64,000 bases of DNA, from NCBI GenBank assembly GCA_009859145.1, contig VRVR01000004.1, forward strand, positions 434,001-498,000, written 5' to 3'. The notes beneath the pieces are model-generated. The model was not told where the DNA came from and searched no databases. It was given only the letters and a program-made list of their open reading frames with translations. Source of the stretch: Andalucia godoyi (lineage: Eukaryota > Discoba > Jakobea > Jakobida > Andaluciidae). The position numbers were made by a program, and so were the translations under genes. Below, one piece after another: positions 27,021 to 36,720 of the stretch (position 1 is the first letter of the stretch; the number at the start of each line of letters is the position of its first letter).

Positions 27021-27123
27021 AGGGAGAGGGGAAGGGGGACGAAATAGAACTCGCGGACCGAGGCGGGAAGAGCAATAAACTGAAACACATCTTTCACTTA
27101 CATGTACATCCGAGGAAAAGGCT

Positions 27124-28203
27124 TCAGAAGAGCCACACACCGAGTCTGTTGACTTCTTCAATGAGCAGCAGAGACATTTTTTTCTGTCCAGAGACGCTTG
27201 GGTGTCCAGCACAGCCGAAATCAGACGGTTCTGTTAAGCAGTGGAGATCGACAAACCCGAACCGCTTGTCGGACTGCTGAATCTTGTGCACAACGTCCAG
27301 TACTTGTGTTTTGGGAGCAAGGGGGTTCGTTCCCAGAGCCGCGATGATGTACGTTCGTGGGCCGTATGCGCTCCGAATTCTCGAGTACAAGTTGAAATAC
27401 CCTTGTTCAAACACATTGTCGTAGGGAGTCGGCTGCGTGCTGTAATCGTTGTCGCCGAGCTCGATCACCACGAGCTCGGGAATCCACGAGGGGAACTTCC
27501 AATCGGATGCATTCACGTTTCCCAGCGTGCGGTCTGCATACACCGGCAGCGGATCCACCGAGGTGCGGTTTGCATCTCCATAGTTGCGAACAACACCCTT
27601 GCCAGACCAGCACTCCATATGCAGCTCTGCTCCAAAGTGCATTGCAGTGAGCGTCTGGAACGATTCAAGCGCATTTTGCGTACCAACCGTGTACGGACAA
27701 GGAGGAGTTCCCTCAACTCCATACGCACACGAAAGTGAGTCGGCAAATACTTCCATCTTCCGTGAGACAGGGCTCCTGCACTGCACAAACTTTGCACTGT
27801 CATCGATTTCAAAGGAATTGAAAGTCACAATACCAACCAGTGCTTCGGTGCGTTTGACGAGCGACACATCGTATGTTTTCGACCGATCTGCCGTCGATGT
27901 CAGTACGTACACCGCACTTGGACCGGCAGTGAGGTTCAGGCGCCGGATAAAGTGGTCGTCTGACCCCGCATTCACAATAACTTCAAACTGGTTGGTTCCT
28001 GTATCCGACGCCGATACAAGCAACGTCGACGATCCAGTAAAGCACACAGTGATGGTGTTCAGGGACCAGTCCATCTGCACTGATTGACCCACCACAAGCG
28101 ACCGGCCATTGCTGGTCTGTGCACTCGACGCCGGAAGCACCTCGTATCCGCTACTGCATACCAGTAGTCCGAAAGCCAGCACCAATCCGCACAGAATCTT
28201 CAT
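27124..28203 (-). CDS. secreted SGNH esterase, CE2-like acetyl-ester hydrolase, 359 aa
   Basis: The ATG at 28203 gives MKILCGLVLAFGLLVCSSG, a signal peptide; the open frame above it is not gene-like. Residues about 25-145 form a beta-rich domain (jelly-roll type in the CE2 family), and 150-359 an SGNH hydrolase. Visible motifs are 'ADSLSCAYGVEGTPPCPYTV' with the nucleophile Ser, 'MECWSGKGVVRNYGD', 'WIPELVVIELGDNDYS' (the GxND oxyanion block), and 'DLHC...GCAGHPSVSGQ', which supplies the catalytic His. This is the arrangement of carbohydrate esterase family 2, bacterial enzymes that remove acetyl groups from xylan or glucomannan. An extracellular polysaccharide deacetylase is likely, suited to a cell feeding on plant or bacterial matter. 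CE2 enzymes are mainly bacterial, so transfer is possible. Confidence 0.8.
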   Translation of the reverse strand: MKILCGLVLAFGLLVCSSGYEVLPASSAQTSNGRSLVVGQSVQMDWSLNTITVCFTGSSTLLVSASDTGTNQFEVIVNAGSDDHFIRRLNLTAGPSAVYVLTSTADRSKTYDVSLVKRTEALVGIVTFNSFEIDDSAKFVQCRSPVSRKMEVFADSLSCAYGVEGTPPCPYTVGTQNALESFQTLTAMHFGAELHMECWSGKGVVRNYGDANRTSVDPLPVYADRTLGNVNASDWKFPSWIPELVVIELGDNDYSTQPTPYDNVFEQGYFNLYSRIRSAYGPRTYIIAALGTNPLAPKTQVLDVVHKIQQSDKRFGFVDLHCLTEPSDFGCAGHPSVSGQKKMSLLLIEEVNRLGVWLF

Positions 28204-28528
28204 CACCCTGCCCTTCCTTGTGCATCCGTGTAGGTCAGTACGTGCATGACTGCTCGCATTTTCTCCAATGGGTTGCGGAAAGCCTTCAAAAGCAAAAGGA
28301 AAACCTTTGAAAGGAGAGAAAAATCCCCGTGTAGAATCAGTTGATGCAACGATGCCTTTTTTCCTTCCCCTTTCCCTTCTCTCTGGCTTTTGGAAATGTC
28401 GCGCGTGCATCCACGTTCCCCTCGTCTGTTCGTTCTTTGTCTTTCTTCTGTTTTTCCGTTTATTTTTGTCGTTTAATATATACATGGATATTTTGTGGTA
28501 GAAAGAGGGAGGCGATTTTGGTGAGGAA
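28204..28528. other. divergent region between the CE2-like and MFS genes
   Basis: 325 bp between divergent starts, with T/C-rich tracts near 28350-28470. No additional gene or motif stands out. Confidence 0.4.
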
Positions 28529-30502
28529 ATGAGCGAAGGCAAGGGCGTGGAACCCGGAGCGGGAGGGTCGATGTCGGCTAACAACCTGATTGTCAAGGAC
28601 GGAGTGGCCGGCGGCGCTGTCGGGTCGAAGGCTTCGTGCTCGAACATTCTGTTCAAGTTCTTTGTGTACATATTTGTGTGTTTTCAGAACCTTATGACGT
28701 CCGGGACGGTTTTCGGATGGACGCCGCTTGCAACGATGCTTCGCAACGACAATGTATTTTCTTCGGACTGCACCAAGGGACAGACCGAGTGCAGTTCTCA
28801 AGAGCTTCAGCTTTCTGTAATGTATACTGTCGGCTCATGGGGCTTTGCAATCGGCGGGTTTTGCTTTGGGATCATCCATGACCGGGTTGGACCGAAGTTG
28901 AGTAATGTGCTCGTGTCATTCTTTGCGGTGCTTGGATCCATTCTTGTGCTCATTGCAAGCAAGTATGCCATCGACGGTCTCTTCACTCCTGGATTTGCAG
29001 TGTATTGCTTTGGCTGCGGCGGGATGTTCTACACGCAGTTTTCGTTTACAAAGTTGTTTCCTGGCAACGAGCCCACCGCAATTTCCATTCTTTCGGCGAC
29101 TGTTGATCTGTCGTCGCTTGTATTTGCCGTGTATTTTGTCGTGTACGACGCAGGGTCAATTACAGTGTCTGGAATCTTTACTGCCCAAGCGGTCATCATC
29201 AGTATTTTCGGCGTTGCCGCCTTTGTTGCAATCCATCCGTGGGACCAGTGGGAGGTTGGCGAGTCGGGATTTCAGTGGATTTGGCTTCCCAGAAAGAAGC
29301 CCGTCGTTCACGAGCATCATCATGCCCCATCGCCGGCGTCCTCCGTGAATCAAACTAGTGCTGCCGAAGGCCTTCCTTCCGGTGCTGGTATGCAACCATC
29401 ATCGGCTTTGCAGTCGACGGATGGGCATGCATTGAACGGTGCTGCGGATGCTCCTGAGTCGCCGTCTGTTGTTTCCGACATCGTGGTGGAAGAACGACGG
29501 TCTTTGGATCTGGTCCGTCCAACAGCGTCGGAAGCACATGAAGCGCCAGTTTTGGATGGACAGGATCGCGCCGAAGCGCATGGACCGGTTTCTGATTATG
29601 CAGAAGCGATTGTGCCATCGATGGACAGTCCGACCGTGGCAGAGAGACAGACAACGGAGGCGGTCGAGGCAAGCTCTTCGGATGGGAGCCCAGCGGAGGC
29701 AGATACGGAACCAGCGCACGCGTCGGCAGTGTCCGTCGATTCGACGACTGCAGTTGCGGTGGCTGATGCGCATCCAGGCTCCGTTGCTGTCGACGTGAGC
29801 GGCGACGATTCGGGCTGTGGGGCGGCAGCGGAGAAGGAAACTGACACAGAAAGTGAGCCGGAGATTTCTTCCCTCAGGTTATTCATCGAGGTCGTGACGT
29901 CGCGACCCTACATTCTCGCATTAGTGTTCCTGTGCGCTGTGTGGATCCGACTCTCGTTTTTCCTGTCCACTGCCCGTGCGTTTTTGCTGTCTGTTTCCAG
30001 CAACGAAGGCCAGGTGAATACCGCCCTGACAGCACTAGGCTGGATCATCCCTGCAGGAGCACTCTCGTCCCCGCTGATCGGCATGTTTCTTCAAAAGTAT
30101 GGAACCCGATGGTCACTTGTGGCCGTCACAGCATTGTGTTCCTTATTCACTCTGTTCGTGTGCATTCCCAACCTTGGGTTGCAGTATGCCAGTTTTGTCT
30201 TGTGGTCCATTACCCGGACTTGGCTTTTTTCCACGTATTATTCTTTTGTTGGTGTCAATTTTAGCCCGCTTGTTTCGAGTCGAGCGGCATCACTTGGCAG
30301 TTTGATCATGAGCACGTTCGGCTTGCTGCAGCTTGTGCTTGTCGTTATCTCTGGTACTACCGTATCTTTCCTTGGAGTCTACCTCATTCTCATCAGTGGC
30401 TTGGTCGTTCAGCTGTACGTCACCATCGCCTTGTGGAGTCCAGTGTTTCCAAGCCACAGCCTATCTCCCGTTCGTCCCGCTGAACCGCTTCCTCACCCGT
30501 AG
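28529..30502 (+). CDS. MFS transporter with large acidic central loop, 657 aa
   Basis: Two bundles of about six transmembrane helices flank a long hydrophilic loop. The first bundle covers about 45-245: TM1 near 'FFVYIFVCFQNLM', then 'YTVGSWGFAIGGFCFGIIH' leading into DRVGPK, an MFS motif A variant. The loop (about 255-445) is rich in Ser, Ala, Glu and Asp and is probably cytosolic. The second bundle runs from 'YILALVFLCAVWIRLSFFLS' to 'LILISGLVVQLYVTIALWS'. An extracellular loop after TM1 carries two Cys (DCTKGQTEC), possibly a disulphide. The layout recalls the SLC43/Fmp42-type group, which includes amino-acid transporters, but I cannot assign a substrate. The ATG at 28529 precedes a short Gly-rich tail. 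Confidence 0.8.
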   Translation: MSEGKGVEPGAGGSMSANNLIVKDGVAGGAVGSKASCSNILFKFFVYIFVCFQNLMTSGTVFGWTPLATMLRNDNVFSSDCTKGQTECSSQELQLSVMYTVGSWGFAIGGFCFGIIHDRVGPKLSNVLVSFFAVLGSILVLIASKYAIDGLFTPGFAVYCFGCGGMFYTQFSFTKLFPGNEPTAISILSATVDLSSLVFAVYFVVYDAGSITVSGIFTAQAVIISIFGVAAFVAIHPWDQWEVGESGFQWIWLPRKKPVVHEHHHAPSPASSVNQTSAAEGLPSGAGMQPSSALQSTDGHALNGAADAPESPSVVSDIVVEERRSLDLVRPTASEAHEAPVLDGQDRAEAHGPVSDYAEAIVPSMDSPTVAERQTTEAVEASSSDGSPAEADTEPAHASAVSVDSTTAVAVADAHPGSVAVDVSGDDSGCGAAAEKETDTESEPEISSLRLFIEVVTSRPYILALVFLCAVWIRLSFFLSTARAFLLSVSSNEGQVNTALTALGWIIPAGALSSPLIGMFLQKYGTRWSLVAVTALCSLFTLFVCIPNLGLQYASFVLWSITRTWLFSTYYSFVGVNFSPLVSSRAASLGSLIMSTFGLLQLVLVVISGTTVSFLGVYLILISGLVVQLYVTIALWSPVFPSHSLSPVRPAEPLPHP

Positions 30503-30780
30503 CCATAGCGTGTCCAAATGATATTTTTTATTTATTTTATTATTTTTTTAAAAAAATAATAATAATTAATTAATTAAAATACATGAAATGGATAAACAAA
30601 TGAGAACTACCTTTTTTTTTTGTTTTGTTTCGTGTGGGTTCCTGCCCTCTTTCAAATCAAACTCTTTGATTGCATCCGCGTTTATGTCTCGGACGCATGC
30701 GTTGCTGTCTTCCACCATCGTCATCATTGCTCTTCTTTCTTTCTCTTTTTACCTTGATTTCCCTTCTCCTGCGCGCGACG

Positions 30781-31240
30781 TCAATGGTTGAATCTGGTGG
30801 TGGTAAACTCGCCAAAAACTACCATTTTCCTGCTTCCCGTCGCATCGATGAGGCGCTCCGAAACTGCCTGGTCGGACGGAGAACTGTTTGACGCGGAGTC
30901 GGAGCTTTCGTGATGGACATTGCGATTTCCGTAGCGAACGACGGGGGGAGGGAAAGTCTTGTTTCGATGTGGAAACTCAAGAGGCTCCAGCTCCCAGGCG
31001 TCCCCCCTCCGATCTCCTCTTCAGGTCTTTTGGCAGCAGCAGTAGCACTTCGTAGCAGCCCGCACAGAAGTGCCGCATTTTCAGAACCCCAACCGACCGG
31101 ATGTGCTCGTACGTCCTGCTCCGCGTCCCAGCGAAAACGTACAACCTGTTGACAAGCCCCGACAGGCCGATTCTCAAATATGGTTATCCGCTGATGGACA
31201 TGATGCAACCCTGAAACCATAGTCAAACGAGCGGCTGCCT
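30781..31240 (-). pseudogene. broken minus-strand reading frame of unknown origin
   Basis: The 1.08-kb gap 30503-31583 has no intact gene. On the minus strand two overlapping frames look coding-like. One (about 31183-30977) begins just after a TAA and contains 'SVGVLKMRHFCAGCYEV', faintly like the zinc-finger end of mitochondrial ribosomal proteins bL32 or bL36. The second continues from about 31040 to a TGA at 30781 and ends 'MVVFGEFTTTRFNH'. They would join at a six-G run near 30991-30996. This could be a pseudogene, an unrecognised intron, or a sequencing error. Upstream in a third frame there is a basic, presequence-like stretch. I would not call it a functional gene. The rest of the gap is AT- and T-rich. 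Confidence 0.25.
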
Positions 31241-31583
31241 GAAAATGTCTTTTGCTGGATTTCCTCATGAAAATCCCGAGGTTTTTTTCCCTCATCTTTC
31301 GTTCCTTTTTCTCCTTCGTGTTTTTAGCATTCATTATCAGTCGACTTTTCGTGATCGCAGTTATAAAAACCTCATCAAGCGTTGCTGTTTTGTGCCTCTT
31401 CTCCTTCGTTTGTTTGCTCAAGCTTGGTCGGTGACGATTATTTTTTCCATTCATCTTGTGCGGGAAAAAGAAAACACTTTACTGTCCTGCTCGTTTTTTT
31501 CCCCTTCCCCAACCCCCCTCCTTCCCTTTTCTTTTTCGACGTTACCCGCACAGCAAAAAAACTGGAATAAATAGAGGGAAACG

Positions 31584-32741
31584 ATGCGGCCGCCTTCTGT
31601 TTCGCTGCTGTTAGTTGGGAGCGCGGCCAGTTCGATTCTTGGTTGTCTGTGTGTGATAGTGTCCTTTAACCTCGAGTGGTGGAGCGATAGTCTCAAAACT
31701 TCCGGTTCTGATGTCAGTTCATTCCGTGCTTTTCTCTCAAATTACGAGTTTTGCGATGGAGGCAGCTGCAGTACAAAAGAATACTCTACTTCATCATCGT
31801 CATCGTTTATGGAGTCCATTCGGTCTCGGCTTGCGCTGTCGATCGTCTTCTCTCTTCTGTCTCTGTTTCTCTCTGCATCTCTTATTTTGTACGGTAAGCT
31901 CAGCAAAAAGGTCCAGTCCAAAGCAGCGATTGTCCAGCTCGGCTCTTTGGGACTGTCTGTTCTTCATTTTGTGTCCGTCATCACGACTGCGCTTTCGTGG
32001 TCGCGGTTCTCTGCATATTTCATCGCAGAGGTCGTATGCAATGTCGGCAATCCACTGACCATCCACGAAGCGCTTGTCGCCACCGTCTGTGCAGACACAG
32101 AACAGTTTTCAGGCTCAGGGACCGTTGGGCCGGTCGCTGTTTCGTGGGAGCCGCAGATTGGTTGGTGGCTGTGTGTCGGCTGTTTTTCGTGGTTTGTGTT
32201 TGTGCTGTTCTTTTCCGCCGCCATTCTTTATCGCGCCAAAGTCGACTACGAGAAGTACAAGAATCATCAGCCCGTTTCCACATCCGAAGACGCGCCAACT
32301 GCGGTATCTGCGACGGGATCCGAAGACTCCCCTCAGACCTCTTCGCCACAGAGCATTCCGACGACATCAGGCCACACTCGGCTTCCCTCTCCAGACCACG
32401 ACGGTAGTAGCATATCGCCTTCCCCTCCGTCGTTTGCCAGAGGACATTATGCGGACGATATCGAGTCACCCAAAGTACTGTTGCCAGCCAGGAAGGACAA
32501 GGATGTTTCGGATCAGCATCAGCATCAGCACCAGCACCAGCACCAGCACCAGCACCAGCAACTTGGAGTCTCTGCGAATCCTCTTTCGCCAGTCTATCCT
32601 CCTTCGATGCCCTTTGCGTACGCAACCCCCGAGAGAAACACTGCTCTGAGCGAGCAGCCACCAATGTCGCCCACTGGGGAGTCCACCATTCGGCAACCGC
32701 TGTTTCCCAGTCCTGGCGCATCTGATGCAGGTTCTTCTTGA
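31584..32741 (+). CDS. four-helix (claudin-like layout) membrane protein A, 385 aa
   Basis: Four transmembrane helices: about 7-29 (SLLLVGSAASSILGCLCVIV), 84-106, 117-139 and 197-220. The first extracellular loop starts with EWW and carries a Cys pair (FCDGGSC), and a second loop lies between TM3 and TM4. This WW plus C-x-C loop is also present in the gene at 33357, so the two are probably paralogues. The layout is that of the claudin/PMP22 group, but no specific motif proves homology. The cytosolic tail (about 230-385) is Ser/Pro-rich with a Gln-His repeat encoded by CAGCAC units at about 32515-32562. A plasma-membrane adhesion or organising role is only inference. Confidence 0.75.
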   Translation: MRPPSVSLLLVGSAASSILGCLCVIVSFNLEWWSDSLKTSGSDVSSFRAFLSNYEFCDGGSCSTKEYSTSSSSSFMESIRSRLALSIVFSLLSLFLSASLILYGKLSKKVQSKAAIVQLGSLGLSVLHFVSVITTALSWSRFSAYFIAEVVCNVGNPLTIHEALVATVCADTEQFSGSGTVGPVAVSWEPQIGWWLCVGCFSWFVFVLFFSAAILYRAKVDYEKYKNHQPVSTSEDAPTAVSATGSEDSPQTSSPQSIPTTSGHTRLPSPDHDGSSISPSPPSFARGHYADDIESPKVLLPARKDKDVSDQHQHQHQHQHQHQHQQLGVSANPLSPVYPPSMPFAYATPERNTALSEQPPMSPTGESTIRQPLFPSPGASDAGSS

Positions 32742-33356
32742 GAGCTCCATTTCTGCAATTCCCCTGCAAATCTTGTTCTCCCCCTCCTCCTTTCTAATTA
32801 TGTATTTATCAAACTCCATTATTTGAGTGCCTTGTTGTGTATCTTAGCGATCCGGTTTCACCTCCAACCATTTCCGGTTTTTCGCATCGTAACGAAAGCT
32901 TAGAAGGCAGAGGCTATCCATCCCTTTCCGCTTCCTTGTATCCATTGTATAGAAGAAGACTGTTTTCCTTTTCCTTTTCCTTTTCCTTTTTTTTGTTTTC
33001 TTTTTTGTTTTCTTTTTTGTTTTCTTTTTTGTTTTGGCTTTTTGGTTTCTCTTGGTGCTTGTCGATGATCGATTTTGCGCTGCTGTCCGCTCGCCAAGAA
33101 TACAAAAAAATGCTGACTGTAAAACAAAAAAGGCAATCTTTCTCTTTTGGGAAAAAACCGTCTTTTTTCCTCTTTTCTGAAATGGTTTTATTTATGTTAG
33201 TTTTGTTCCCGATTTTTCGAAACCTCTTTTCTTTTTTCTTTCTGTTTTTCTTTTTTCTTTCTGTTTTTTCATTTAAAAAATATTTTATATAGTACTTTAT
33301 TCATCTTGGTTTGCAAGAGGGAGGGATTTGGCGCGAGTGAGTGGACGTCGGGGAAA
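32742..33356. other. T-rich spacer between the paralogous membrane genes
   Basis: 615 bp with no supported gene. It holds pyrimidine repeats of TTTTCC and TTTTTTGTTTTC units (about 32963-33041) and T-rich tracts at 33160-33270, ending in an AT-rich block (33271-33299). Lys-rich or Phe-rich frames here are repeat artefacts. Confidence 0.6.
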
Positions 33357-34232
33357 ATGTCGAGTACTCCGATAAAGCGGGTTGGATCTGGAAAGCTGCT
33401 TACTGAGCAGCCCCGAGGAACCTCGACGTTGCTGATGTCCTTGATTCTTGGAGTGATTGCCGTGATTATGGCCTCGTCGTTTACGGAGAGTTGGTGGCGC
33501 GTGGATTTTCAACAGAGTGGTGTGTATGGATACTATGACGTGCGCCTCACGGAGCTTGGGATATGTGCGGGTGGAGCGACGCCATGCAAGACTTACGAAT
33601 ATGGATCGAGCGCGATCAAGTCGGTTGTGCAGAATGCATCTTCATTGGAGAGCTACATGACGAAGATCCGCAGTCTTGCGGTTGCATCTCTCGTGCTGTT
33701 TGTTGTGTCGCTGCTGCTGAATGTCATCACTGTGGCAATCAATGTGTCGAAGAGGTCGACGTGGTACTCGACGTTCCTGTGCTTTCCATTGGCTGTTATT
33801 TCATTTGGAGCCTGCATTCTGGCTGTCGCAACGACCACGTACTTCAGCCAGACCTTTGTCAAGGATGTGTTCTGTGGCGATGTACTTCCTTCAACGTCGA
33901 CGTTTGGTGTTTGCGTGGGAAAGCAGTTTACAGACGCAGCAGCGAAGTCAGGATACAAGATGGAGTGGGGATCCGATGCCGGATATGATCGCCGCTACGT
34001 GTCCTTCCTCTTTGGACTTGTTTCGTCGATATTTGCCATCCTGACCGCAGTGCTCAAGATTTATTCACATTACAGAGCAAAGAAGAACCTTGCAGCTTCG
34101 GCCTCCAAGAGAGCATCCAGGACCTCGGCTACTCGCGCATCGCGATCGCAGATTGCCCCGGAAAAGGAGGAATTTACTGCGTCGAGCGTCATGCAGGGAC
34201 AGGACGCATCGGACCAGACCCCGTCAGCTTGA
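33357..34232 (+). CDS. four-helix (claudin-like layout) membrane protein B, 291 aa
   Basis: The ATG at 33357 (MSSTPIKRVGSGKLL) is used; the frame upstream begins with TTG. Four transmembrane helices are seen near 26-46, 103-125, 136-160 and 214-236. The first loop has SWWRVDF followed by CAGGATPC, mirroring the WW/Cys-pair loop of the gene at 31584. The second loop between TM3 and TM4 also has two Cys (VFCGD, FGVCVG). A basic Ser/Ala-rich cytosolic tail ends the protein. With its neighbour it forms a tandem pair separated by 615 bp, suggesting local duplication followed by strong divergence. Function unknown. Confidence 0.75.
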   Translation: MSSTPIKRVGSGKLLTEQPRGTSTLLMSLILGVIAVIMASSFTESWWRVDFQQSGVYGYYDVRLTELGICAGGATPCKTYEYGSSAIKSVVQNASSLESYMTKIRSLAVASLVLFVVSLLLNVITVAINVSKRSTWYSTFLCFPLAVISFGACILAVATTTYFSQTFVKDVFCGDVLPSTSTFGVCVGKQFTDAAAKSGYKMEWGSDAGYDRRYVSFLFGLVSSIFAILTAVLKIYSHYRAKKNLAASASKRASRTSATRASRSQIAPEKEEFTASSVMQGQDASDQTPSA

Positions 34233-34627
34233 TTCCAACTGGATCCGAGCAAGATGCAGTCTGTGCCGACTGTGTCTTCTTCATTTGCGTGGTAGGGTCG
34301 GCATCCCTGTTTTCTTTTTTCTTTTTTTTTCTTTTGTTTTGTTTTTGTGGCAAACGCATCTATTCGTCTTCTAAGTTCTTTGCCTGTCAACGCCTTGTGG
34401 TATTTGTTTTTCTTGTTTCGATATCTGATGTATTGTATCTCCACACGTATTTATGGTTGTGATTTGTGTTTCACATCCATGTGTATTCACGGTCTCTGTT
34501 TTTGATTCCATACTTGTACACTTTTGAGAAATGAAAAAAGAGACACTGAAAAACGTCTATTGTCCTTCGTGCTGGTGCTGCTGCCATGAAGTCAAGAATT
34601 GGTCGTCTTCTTCTTCCGTGGGTGACG
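34233..34627. other. convergent 3' spacer
   Basis: 395 bp between convergent stops. T-rich (about 34310-34345) with no ORF or RNA that I can support; probably both 3' UTRs. Confidence 0.4.
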
Positions 34628-35908
34628 TCACCTTCGGGATTCTGCTTGCTGATACACGAGCATGGATGCCTCGGATCGCAACACGACTTCCTCTGTGGTC
34701 GGTTCGACATACCTGTCCGAAATGAGAATCCACTCGTGTGTTCGCTCCGGACGCTCGGGCTGCTCGGCCGCCCGTGCGGCTGCCAGTGGAATCTTTCGCA
34801 TGGACACATAGTGCCCACTTGCATGCGAACTTCCCAAATGGCACACGATTCCCACAAGTTCATACGCTACAGTGCCCACACCGTTCAGATGCTCAAACAT
34901 GGAAGTATCCCCGCCGGCGGCGACAACATCTTGTGGAAACTGAAATGCAAGCGGGAACCTCGTCTGAATAGAGTCCTTGAACAGCATAGCGTCCGATGAC
35001 GTGTATCCTTGGTGCAGCTGAAACGACCGGGTGCGCGGTAACTGAATAACCAAGATCTTTGGCGGTCCCGAAAGCGAGCACTTCCTTGCGCAAATCGACG
35101 TGGCGCCGCAGGATTCGCACTTGTAGCCTGGCACAAAGTCCGGAGCAAAGAACCTTGCGAGGTCCGACAAAAGGGACGGGTACCCTGGTGGAACGTTCAG
35201 GAACGACGGGCGCTCCTCGGACCCGACAGACACCCTTTGACAGGACGTGCACGTCGTCGAGTATGTGATTCGCATTGCGAATGGATTCAGCGTGCTCAAC
35301 CGCGACGGAAAAAGCAGATCCAAAAGTCGGGTCAGGGATTCGGAGGCATCGGACTGCTCCGTCACAGTTGTCTTGGAAAGCTTGATCGCCGCCTTGATTC
35401 CGCGCGATTCAACGGCGGGATCGTAGGACCCAACAGACAAGTGCTGCAACAGCTGGACCACAGATTGGACACTCTCCGGGACGGCACTTGCATTTTCCGA
35501 TGAAAGAATGGTCTGGAAAACCTCATCGAGTCGAGTTGTTGAGCACGAAAGCATCTGAAGCGCACAGTTCAAATGACAGGTTTGGCCCCAGTTGGGAAGC
35601 CCGTAGTTTCCGTACGGTCCATTCGCAAGTATCCAGTCCCATACTTGTCCACACCAGGGAAAGAAGATCCGGAGGAACGTCGCGGGAAGAGCAGGACAAA
35701 CGGTTTAATATATGCACGATACCAGCCGCACAACAAAATGACAGTACAAAGCAGAAATAATAAGAAGGGACCTTGAGAAATATAGAATCATACGATAAGA
35801 TCCTGACTTGTAGATAAGAAACGCAGTCGCTGCTCCAGCAGCCGTGGCAATCGCAATCTTTGTTCGAGCATTCGACGAAGCCAACCACCGAACCACAGCT
35901 TTCGACAT
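34628..35908 (-). CDS. USP30/Ubp16-like deubiquitinase with N-terminal membrane anchor, spliced, 376 aa
   Basis: Two exons on the minus strand: 35908-35794 and 35643-34628, with a 150-nt intron 35793-35644 (GTATGA...ACAAG). Splicing keeps the frame. Exon 1 encodes MSKAVVRW and a transmembrane helix (about 16-33). Exon 2 begins just before the Cys box 'GLPNWGQTCHLNCALQ' (Cys61, with Asn56 for the oxyanion hole), then two CxxC zinc pairs (CTSC, CESC), the His box 'HLGSSHASGHYVSM' and 'WILISDRYVEPTTEEVVLRS'. An N-terminal anchor followed at once by a compact USP, and Ser-Asp after the His box, is the USP30/Ubp16 pattern, known on the mitochondrial outer membrane. It probably removes ubiquitin from outer-membrane proteins. 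Exon 2 alone would lack a start codon. Confidence 0.85.
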
Positions 35909-36219
35909 TGCACTTTCGTCTTTTTTCCTTGGAAATCTGGGAACTTGTTCCTGTTTGGTGTTTTGCAAGCCACTGCACGCGATGAACTGGAGCCTGGGAA
36001 AGTGGAAATCTGAAGAGCTTGGACTTTGGCGGTCGTACGTAGGCCGTGCTACGGTAAGAAAATCGTAATGTTTGATGTTCAGCGCTGATGCACAAAGCGG
36101 GTCAGCCGTTTAACTTGGAAAGGAGTGTGAAGGGGGAAAAAAAATCAACAGAAAACAAAAAAGAAAACCAGCAGAAGGAAAAGAGAGAGAACAAGAAAGA
36201 AGCGAAGCTGTGTGTTGAA

Positions 36220-36624
36220 ATGTTTGTTTCGGTGTTGTTCCTGCTGGCTGCGTTGATGAACGTGATCGGTGGAGTCACACAGGTTTCTTCGATCCGCATG
36301 ATTGCGTCTCCGCAGACTGGAAAAGAGCTGATGCATGTTGTTTCAGAGGGCGCCGTAATGCTTCTTGTTTCATGGGTTCAGTACTTGACGTTTTCTTTGA
36401 AGGACGATCAGATGGTGGGATCCATGACCGCATGGGAGTTCCAAAAGACCTTCTGTCGCATGTGTGCCGTTGCGTGTGTTGGGTTCCTTGCTCCGCGGGC
36501 AGTGGCATATCTTCGTGGATGGAGACCCGCAGCGGAGGAAGCATCCAGCGAATGGATCGGCGCGGTATGGGGTTCCATCGAATGCGTCCTGTTTACCATT
36601 ATTGGTTTCTTTGTTCCTTCGTAG
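36220..36624 (+). CDS. small multi-pass membrane protein, 134 aa
   Basis: The ATG at 36220 begins directly with a hydrophobic segment (MFVSVLFLLAALMNVIGG). Further helices lie near 43-60 (AVMLLVSWVQYLTF), 80-97 (MCAVACVGFLAPRAVAYL) and 117-132 (SIECVLFTIIGFFVP), giving four membrane segments and almost no loops. An upstream in-frame ATG at 36088 would add a Lys/Glu-rich leader that mostly reflects an A-rich tract, so I prefer the shorter form. I recognise no family. Confidence 0.6.
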   Translation: MFVSVLFLLAALMNVIGGVTQVSSIRMIASPQTGKELMHVVSEGAVMLLVSWVQYLTFSLKDDQMVGSMTAWEFQKTFCRMCAVACVGFLAPRAVAYLRGWRPAAEEASSEWIGAVWGSIECVLFTIIGFFVPS

Positions 36625-36720
36625 TTTCCTTTCAACCACGACGAACATGCTCATCCAAGTCTTGCGTATTTTATAAACATTTTTATGAAAGCATTGGCAG
36701 GAGAGGACTCCAGAGATCCC

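Noticed and set aside
28204-28671. Long N-terminal extension of the CE2-like esterase
   Set aside because: Begins in AT-rich spacer, overlaps the divergent MFS start and would bury the signal peptide at 28203.
30977-31177. Mitochondrial ribosomal protein bL32 or bL36
   Set aside because: Only a dozen residues resemble the zinc-finger end. The first CxxC of bL32 and the C-x4-H of bL36 are missing.
36088-36219. N-terminal extension of the small membrane protein
   Set aside because: Lys/Glu-rich sequence from an A-rich tract; the ATG at 36220 begins the hydrophobic part directly.
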